From Doryteuthis pealeii (taxonomy: Eukaryota; Mollusca; Cephalopoda; Myopsida; Loliginidae): a DNA stretch of 64,000 bases. The notes beneath the pieces are model-generated. The model was not told the DNA's origin and searched no databases. It worked only from the letters and a program-made list of their open reading frames with translations. Where the stretch lies: the NCBI GenBank assembly GCA_023376005.1, contig CM042152.1:77614394-77678393 (forward strand), in the 5' to 3' direction. Both the position numbers and the translations under genes were made by a program. How positions within the stretch are numbered: the first letter of the stretch is position 1; each line of letters starts with the position of its first letter. Shown here in pieces: positions 57,455-64,000 of the stretch.

Positions 57455-58350
57455 TTTCCGACCAATTTGCAAGTTTAGCCCATCACATAGTGATAAGTGA
57501 CAGAGTAAGAATTTTAATTCAATAATTAACAATATTTTTTAAATAAAATATTAATGACGCGATTTGCTAAATTTCAAATTAATATTTGAAAAAAAAAAGA
57601 ATTACATAAAGTAATCAAATTTATGTAAAGTGATAAATAATCTTTAAAAAAAATAACATTATTAATTCAAAAACGTAGCCGATCAAATGTCAAATTATTA
57701 TAGTAAAGTATAACTATACTATAAATTTGATAACAATTTGTATTTTAAGGTATTTCCGTGAAATGTATTAGGTAATCTAATGGTATTATCTCTTGCACAC
57801 TATTCTGCATTAGTATCATGATTTTATTTGTATTTCTAATATTAAAATAAATAAATTAATACGATTATGAAAAATTAAAAAAGCTTTGTTTACAATTGAT
57901 GAACAAAGGGAATTAATAAAAAAAAGTTGAGTTATCGTTAAATGTTTTCATTTGATTTGTTATTTAATTCACTGTAAAAAAATAATTCAATGTATGAAAA
58001 GACATACTAACTACAAATTTAGAAAGATTTTTTTTCTAACCAAATGAATATTTTTAAGATAGGAACAGAAATATGTGATAAATAAGATTTGAGTTTATGT
58101 TAAAATTACGAATTCTGGCTGATTGAAGCAAAATATTTTTTTTAACTCGCTGTAAAAATAATTCCATTAATAAAAAGTAAAAACTCATCAAATTACATAT
58201 TTAGAAAGATTATTTTATTCTCTTTCAAACCATATAAATATTAAAGAAGATTGAACCGTAAATAGGTGAGAAAAAAGAATTTGCTTTTTCCTTAAAATTT
58301 AATCTAAAAAAAAAAAATCATACTTATCAGCTCTCCATTTTTTATTTAAA
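57455..58350. other. AT-rich intergenic DNA
   Basis: No open frame, repeat family or structured element recognised. Two related AT-rich blocks at about 57950-58080 and 58140-58270 (AAAATAATTCAATG-type, ATTTAGAAAGATT) suggest an old duplication. Confidence 0.45.
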
Positions 58351-58354
58351 CCAT

Positions 58355-58740
58355 AGATAGGGCCCTAACAGGTACTACCTCTCCGGTCAGAGTGGACTTG
58401 GGAGTAATGGTGATGAATGGGTACTCCATATTCCCCAAGCTCCAGAACTGGAACTTCACCATCAGAAAGAGTTTAACATCATATCCAGGACATTAAGATC
58501 CTAAACCACCGCTTCCTAGCATGTATATGATAAAAAGGGTTGGGGTTTTCTATAAGAGAAATAGGTCGGAGAAATCATATAGGTGATAGGACTTGACGTA
58601 ACCAACCGATTGATTGGAGGGGGCCACTCTGACCGCCCATCTAGCCTAAGTATGGGCCAAAGTGGAGTGTTGCATGTCATGGATTGCTCAGCCACCATGG
58701 TTCCGTCCATAAGCATCATAAGTTGCTACCCTCGACCAAC
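58355..58740 (-). repeat. Dispersed repeat family R3, minus strand
   Basis: The reverse order of 28100-28510: ACCTCTCCGGTCAGAGTGGA, TCACCATCAGAAAGAGTTTA and GTTGCATGTCATGGATTGCT. Confidence 0.7.
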
Positions 58741-58921
58741 AAATGGGCCCATCAGTCCATAATTTGTGCCAAGGTTAGTATAAAGCTATTTATAAATTAT
58801 AAGAAGTTGATATTGAATAAAGACTTTATAACGACTTTGGAATTATAAATGTTATTTTCCTTATTTTATTGTTAAATAGATAACACAATCCATTATATTT
58901 ACCAATAAAAAGTTGTTTATA

Positions 58922-59530
58922 TATCTATATATTAATACTTATGTTCCTCAATTGCATGACTGTGATCATTTTGCAACACCCTCTGGTTAAAAATCAGACT
59001 GTCCGAATCGTCCAAGATAGAATGCAAAAATGTAAATCCTGATTATCTGGTATTGCTTATCCGTCAAATTCTTATTTTTTATGAGTGTCGTCACCTCAGC
59101 TAAATAATGAACCATTCCATTTTTATTATAACGAAAGAAAGGGAAGAAAACTGACATGCTACACAGAGAAAAATGCAATATGAAAGAAAGAAAGAAAGAG
59201 GATAGATGGAGAGGGGGGGAAGTTGCTTCCCCTGATTACAACTTCTAACATATCTATATATTAATACACTTGTTCCTTAATCTTCCAACTGTTATCATCC
59301 TACAACACCCTCTGGTTAAGAAAGACTGTCCAAATAATCCAAGCTGAAATGCAAAAATGTAAAGCCTGATTATCTGGTGATGCTTAATCTCCGAATTCTT
59401 ATTTCTTATGAGTGTCATCACCTCAGTTAAATAATGGACCATTCCGTTTTTATTATATAGAAGGAAAGTTAAGAAAAATGACATGATACACAGAAAAAAT
59501 ATAAAAAGGAAGAAAGAATGAAAGGAGTAG
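58922..59530. repeat. Tandem duplication with 329-base offset
   Basis: TATCTATATATTAATAC starts at 58922 and 59251. About 275 bases are shared, including ACACCCTCTGGTTAA and GAATTCTTATT-type blocks, at roughly 85% identity by eye. Confidence 0.75.
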
Positions 59531-60080
59531 GGGAAAGACAGAAAGAGTGGGTGAGTGTGTGGAAGCGATAATAATTTTTGAACCGAACATAATGAAAAGA
59601 TGAAAAGAAGGAAAGAAAGAAAAAAAGAGCGAAAGAGAGTTAAATCAAGATTATTATACTTTTTACAAATTGAACTATTCCGCAATAGCTCTTAAGTAAA
59701 CATATTAAACGTTGTAATAATTAAATCATCATGCAGTGGTATATCCACAGGTCCTGCTAGCGGTATAATAATGCGTTTAGCATGTCAGCCAGGATGTCAC
59801 TTCAAATTTTGTATTGGCAAATTCTTTTCTTTTCTTTTTTTTCTTTTTCTTTCCTTTTTTTTCAATCCAGTTGTAAAATGTAAAAATGACCTGAATGAGA
59901 AAGTTATAAAGTTGCCTCCCTTGGATTACAATGTTCACCTTATTTGTTTTTGGTTTTTGGTTTTGTTTATTTATTCATTTATTTACTTACTAGTTGCAAT
60001 ACCCAGTAATACAGAGAGAGAGGGAGGGAGAGAGAGAGAGATTGTGACATTTTCCTAATGAAAAAATCCGAGCTATGTTG
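59530..60080. other. Purine/pyrimidine-biased intergenic DNA
   Basis: GAAA-rich runs at 59580-59640, TTTC-rich runs at 59826-59862 and (GA)n at about 60014-60040. No gene seen. Confidence 0.5.
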
Positions 60081-60104
60081 TAAAGTCGGCAGAGTGGTCT
60101 ATTA

Positions 60105-60325
60105 TTGGTATCAGCCAGACAGCGAAGGAGTCTATCCCCTTTTCACTTGTGGTAAACCAGGGAGATTATTTTTTTTTACATCTGAGGTTATGCGCCACAC
60201 CTACCGCCAGTTCCCAATGCATATCAGATTAGCTAAGTTGTGATATGTATGCACTGAGTTGACGCGGCCCCAGTATTGAACCTCATGGTTCCCAGGCCGA
60301 TGATCTACCAACTGAGCTAACCCCC
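60105..60325 (-). repeat. SINE family 2, minus strand
   Basis: GAAGGAGTCTATCCCCTTTT, TGCGCCACACCTACCGCCAG and GATGATCTACCAACTGAGCT, ending at the tRNA-like head, followed by a C-rich run. Confidence 0.75.
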
Positions 60326-60329
60326 CACC

Positions 60330-61009
60330 CCCCGCCCCCAAATGAGATGTGTTCTGCTTGAATGTTTCAAATGCGATTCACTTGTATCCATTTCCATTCA
60401 ACTCGTTTGTCACCTCATCCGTTCTGTCAGCCTCTCTCCTCCGTGCTGCTCTGTCCCCTCAGGCTCCATTCTATCTTGTCCATCTTCTTTGGGGGACGGG
60501 CGGGGGGGGTGCTGCATGGGTGAGTGGGTAAACCAGACGCTGGTGCTTGCTCTACCCAATGACTCACATCACTACAGCCACTCCCGCACACCACCAAGCT
60601 TTAGGTCCCTGCCCCATGCTGATATGGTGGGGGGTGGGGTGGTGGGAAGAAGGGACCAGCCAGCACTCTATCCTCCCCCACCCCCTCCCTCTATGCAGTT
60701 GATGACATTACAGCATGTGGAAGCTGACCACCCCTACCCCTACCACCCACCACTAAATAAAATGCATGAAACACAGTAGACTGGATTCAGATGACTGTGG
60801 AAGATGGAATGGTCCTTTTTCCTGAACATCTTTGATGAGAAATCTGCTTTGGAATTCCAAGAATGGCAGCAATTCCATTTTTTGGCGGTGGTGGTGAGTG
60901 GTGGGGCGGGGGTATTTTCAATTGTGAGGATTATTAGTATTTTTATTGTTAATAAAAATGTGTCTTTTATTATATTATTGTGTTTGATTATTGTTTTTGT
61001 GTGCATTAC

Positions 61010-61010
<1 letters not shown>
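60330..61010. other. C-rich intergenic segment
   Basis: The C/G-rich part (60315-60770) has open frames rich in Pro that show no domain. A composition artefact is likely. Confidence 0.4.
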
Positions 61011-61011
<1 letters not shown>

Positions 61012-61053
<42 letters not shown>

Positions 61054-61181
61054 CACTCATAAATATATATATATGTATATATATACACACATATATATAT
61101 ATATATACATATATATATACACATATGTATGTATATATATATGTGTGTATATATATATATGTATATTTATGTATATGTATT

Positions 61182-61212
<31 letters not shown>
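61012..61212. repeat. (AC)n/(TA)n/(GT)n compound microsatellite
   Basis: AC units (61012-61049), mixed ATATGT/ATACAC blocks, then GT units ending at a SINE-like GTAGCTCAGTCGGTA. Confidence 0.95.
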
Positions 61213-61372
61213 AGCTCAGTCGGTATAGCAGGGCAGACAAGGCTATTCAATCAGGTTATGGCAAGTAGTCTTGTAGAAGGAAAACTCTGAATTCAAACCT
61301 GGTAAACTCTGCTTAAAAATTGACCTTGTGTCACATCCCGCTCGTGCAGAAGGGTTGGTAAATACATAAATG
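61213..61372 (+). repeat. SINE family 2 head fused to family 1 tail
   Basis: TAGCTCAGTCGGTATAGCAG is a family 2-type head; within about 20 bases it becomes the family 1 body (GCAAGTAGTCTTGTAGAAGG, TTGACCTTGTGTCACATCCC). Confidence 0.6.
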
Positions 61373-61479
61373 TCTATGGAGGATGCAGTCAGTGACTCCA
61401 CTGACTCAGACAGATACAAGTCTAAGTACATCAGAAATTCCGACCATTACATTACACACACACATACACACACACACAC

Positions 61480-61490
61480 ACACACCTACA

Positions 61491-61532
<42 letters not shown>

Positions 61533-61599
61533 ATTTTTGGGATGTTTGTTTTTTTAGAAGCATTGTTGAATAAAGTATATATATAAATAATAATATATA

Positions 61600-61632
<33 letters not shown>

Positions 61633-61701
61633 ATATACATGTTACATATGTATACATACATATGATATGTATGTATATATATATATTTATGTATATGTAT
61701 T

Positions 61702-61769
<68 letters not shown>

Positions 61770-61770
61770 G
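61480..61770. repeat. (TA)n and (GT)n tracts
   Basis: Separate TA tracts at about 61495-61530 and 61590-61640, then TA followed by about 20 GT at 61700-61767, next to a SINE. Confidence 0.95.
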
Positions 61771-62008
61771 CTCAGTCGGTAGAGCATTCAGCTAGGAGTC
61801 AGAAGGTTCCTGGTTCGATACCGACCCTCACCAAATCAGCGTATGAGTAGCACAGGGATCTGTGCGGTAAAGTGAGGAGCTAATGGTAAGTGTGGCGCTC
61901 ACCTCAGATGCTAAAATAATCTCCTTGGTCTAGCGCTAGTGAAAAGGGGATAGACTCCCTCGCTGTTTGGCTGATATCGACATTAGGCCGCCCCGACGCC
62001 TTTACTTA

Positions 62009-62012
<4 letters not shown>
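61766..62012 (+). repeat. SINE family 2, best-preserved copy
   Basis: The head TATAGCTCAGTCGGTAGAGC, then AGTCAGAAGGTTCCTGG and TTCGATACCG forms tRNA-like A and B boxes. The body is intact to CCGCCCCGACGCCTTTACTT and it ends in (TA)n. Confidence 0.85.
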
Positions 62013-62066
<54 letters not shown>

Positions 62067-62093
62067 GTGGCTGTTGTTATGGAAATCATTTTA

Positions 62094-62130
<37 letters not shown>
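62012..62130. repeat. (TA)n tracts
   Basis: Two TA tracts separated by ATGTGGCTGTTGTTATGG; the first begins at the SINE end. Confidence 0.95.
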
Positions 62131-62132
<2 letters not shown>

Positions 62133-62345
62133 GGTAAATAATTTTTGGCTTTTTTAGAAGCATGGAAAAAAGAAGATTAGAAAGAAAATGATGAATATTG
62201 TGTTCTAAATCTTATTTTATTTACAAATATTTCAATGATGCCCCCCCCCCTTTGTCAAAGGTTTGTGAGAGTTTGACTGTTATTTCCTTGTCTGTCATAT
62301 GTACATGTGTATGTATGAATATATTTCTGTGTATGTTTTTATGTT

Positions 62346-62351
62346 TATATA

Positions 62352-62449
<98 letters not shown>

Positions 62450-62533
62450 TATATATATATATATATATATATGCATATATATATATATATATATATTATT
62501 ATATATATGCATAATATATATATATATATATAT
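62346..62533. repeat. Long (TA)n tract with GCATAT interruptions
   Basis: About 185 bases, directly abutting the Penelope-like element. Open frames of Tyr-Ile repeats on both strands come from this tract. Confidence 0.97.
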
Positions 62534-64000
62534 GACTGCACAACACACAGACAAATACTAACCAAAAAAGAAAAGGCCTTTCTAACCGATTTCCCCCACA
62601 AAACAAGCAACTTCTACGGATTACCAAAATCCACAAATCAAAAGAAATCAAAACAGCAATCATGACACAAAAATCAGAATATATAGAAATACAAGACCCT
62701 AATGACCTTAAATTTAGACCTATAGTAGCAGGACCAACATGTCCCACCAACAGAATTAGCAAACTAATAGACATCCTACTACAGCCATTCCTAAAAAAGA
62801 TAAAAAGTTACGTTAGAGATGACATCCAATTCCTAAACTACATACCACAAAAGTAGACCCTGACACACTCATGGTAACATTCGACGTTACCAGTTTATAC
62901 AGCAATATCCCCCATGAATTAGGAAAAACAGCCATCTCATTTTGGATTGAGAAATACCCAGAAATGTTACACTCTAGATTCAATAAGGAATTTATCATTG
63001 ACGGTATAGAACTCATCCTAAACAATAACTCCTTTCAATTCAACAACAAAAACTACATACAAACACTAGGGACTGCTATGGGGACAAAGATGGCGCCAAC
63101 CTATGCCACCCTAACCCTAGCATATTTAGAAGAACACCTATACGATAAAATAGAACAAGAATATGATAACAATATCAAAATGAACTTTATAAAATCATGG
63201 AAAAGGTATTTAGATGACTGTTTTATATTCTGGAAATGCTCATGGGGTGACATCAACAAAATACACGAGCTATTACAAAACTACACCCAAAAATAAAATT
63301 CACTATAGAATACAACTTAAAAGAACTACCATTCCTAGATATCACCATTAAAAATATAAATGGTCAAATTATCACAGACATTTACCACAAACCCACAGAC
63401 ACACAACAATACTTACACTTCAAAAGCCACCACCCTAAAAACTGCATAAAATCCATCCCTTATGCACTTGCACGTAGGATATACACCATAGTCACAGATA
63501 AAAACCTCCAACAAATCCGTCTAAAAGAATTACAAAAAACCCTCCTCCAGAGAGGCTACCCACAACACTAATTAACAAAGGATTTGAATTAGCGGAGAGA
63601 ATACCATAGAACAATTAAGAACCCCCAAAAAACATAACAACGAACAACAACTAGCATATGTCTCAACATATAACAAAAACAACCTGAAATATTCACAAAC
63701 ATATTACACCAACTTGAAAATAATGAAAAAATTAAAAATATATTAGACACAACAACAATAATCAAAAGCAAGAGACAGCCTAAAAATTTAAAACAAATAT
63801 TAACTTCATCCAAATTTGGGACACAAGCTACACAGGGTGTCTCAAAATGCGGAACAGAAGATGTGGGGTATGCAACATAATAATAGAAGGAACAACCTAC
63901 ACCTTCAAAAACCCTACACAACTTTCAAAATAAATAGAAATCTTGACTGTACCTCAAAAAATGTAGTTTACATAATAGAATGCACAAACTGCGAGAAAAT
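62533..64000 (+). pseudogene. Penelope-like retroelement, RT nearly complete, cut by window end
   Basis: In order: [10 protein letters not shown] (62600), FRPIVAGPTCPTNRISKL (62712), FDVTSLYSNIPHE (62880), GTAMGTKMAPTYA (near 63069), RYLDDCFIFW (YxDD near 63207), LPFLDITI, IYHKPTDTQQYLHFKSHHP (63375), CGVC linker Cys pair (63855), and VVYIIECTNCEK (GIY-YIG start, 63965). These are Penelope-like RT motifs followed by the nuclease. At least four frameshifts (near 62627, 62850, 63290 and 63840-63920) break the frame. It is younger than the copy at 15190. The remainder lies beyond 64000. Confidence 0.88.

Noticed and set aside
59254..59685. A 143-codon minus-strand membrane protein
   Set aside because: Ser/Phe/Leu-rich from purine-rich repeat on the other strand; the duplicate copy at 58922 does not keep the frame.
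60980..61228. Open frames of Thr-His and Cys-Val repeats
   Set aside because: Translation of (AC)n and (GT)n tracts.
61766..61830. A functional tRNA gene
   Set aside because: A and B boxes are present but the acceptor stem does not pair and the sequence continues into the SINE family 2 body found at several other loci.
62198..62665. Open frames of Tyr-Ile or Ile-Tyr repeats
   Set aside because: Translation of a (TA)n microsatellite; both strands show the same.

Overview
The window is eukaryotic, AT-rich and dominated by introns, transposon debris and microsatellites. Two protein-coding genes can be read, both on the + strand with canonical GT-AG introns. The mix of tRNA-derived SINEs, LINE C-terminal tails, Penelope-like elements and TTAGGG-type telomere-like motifs fits a lophotrochozoan animal. 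A mollusc, perhaps a cephalopod, is my best guess; this is inference, not proof.

Gene 1 (922-9091) is a five-exon orthologue of vertebrate TMEM98, a single-pass membrane protein; all five coding exons join in frame to about 246 codons. Gene 2 (18985-55055) is an iron/zinc purple acid phosphatase (ACP7/PAPL type) spread over twelve coding exons and 36 kb. All five metallophosphatase motif blocks are present. The sequence has one frame break: exon 6 (44483-44550) is one base short in an A-run, and restoring that base makes both flanking exons join and match the family. A second, 48-nt phase-compatible copy of the end of exon 1 lies at 23263-23310.

Intron 1 of ACP7 (19088-32729) holds two large fold-back elements (21254-22304 and 24658-27481), several small inverted-repeat elements and a Helitron copy. 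Intron 2 (32934-41044) holds a 4.7-kb satellite of a 54-bp unit (34049-38737), a hAT-type MITE with an 8-bp target duplication, and an inverted pair of U2 snRNA-like fragments joined by a telomere-like TTAGGG motif. The intergenic stretch 9092-18984 contains LINE tails, a second hAT-type MITE, a Ty3-type protease fragment and a decayed Penelope-like element. The region after 55056 has SINEs, MITEs with internal telomere-like repeats, dense (TA)n/(CA)n tracts and a second, better preserved Penelope-like reverse transcriptase that runs off the right edge.

No operon, CRISPR array, rRNA operon or convincing functional tRNA gene is present. The tRNA-like, 5S-like and U2-like segments look like SINE heads or retro-copies. 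The most unusual material is structural: the intronic satellite, the fold-back elements, the MITEs carrying telomere-like cores, a Helitron family whose terminal hairpin varies while still pairing, and the U2 palindrome.
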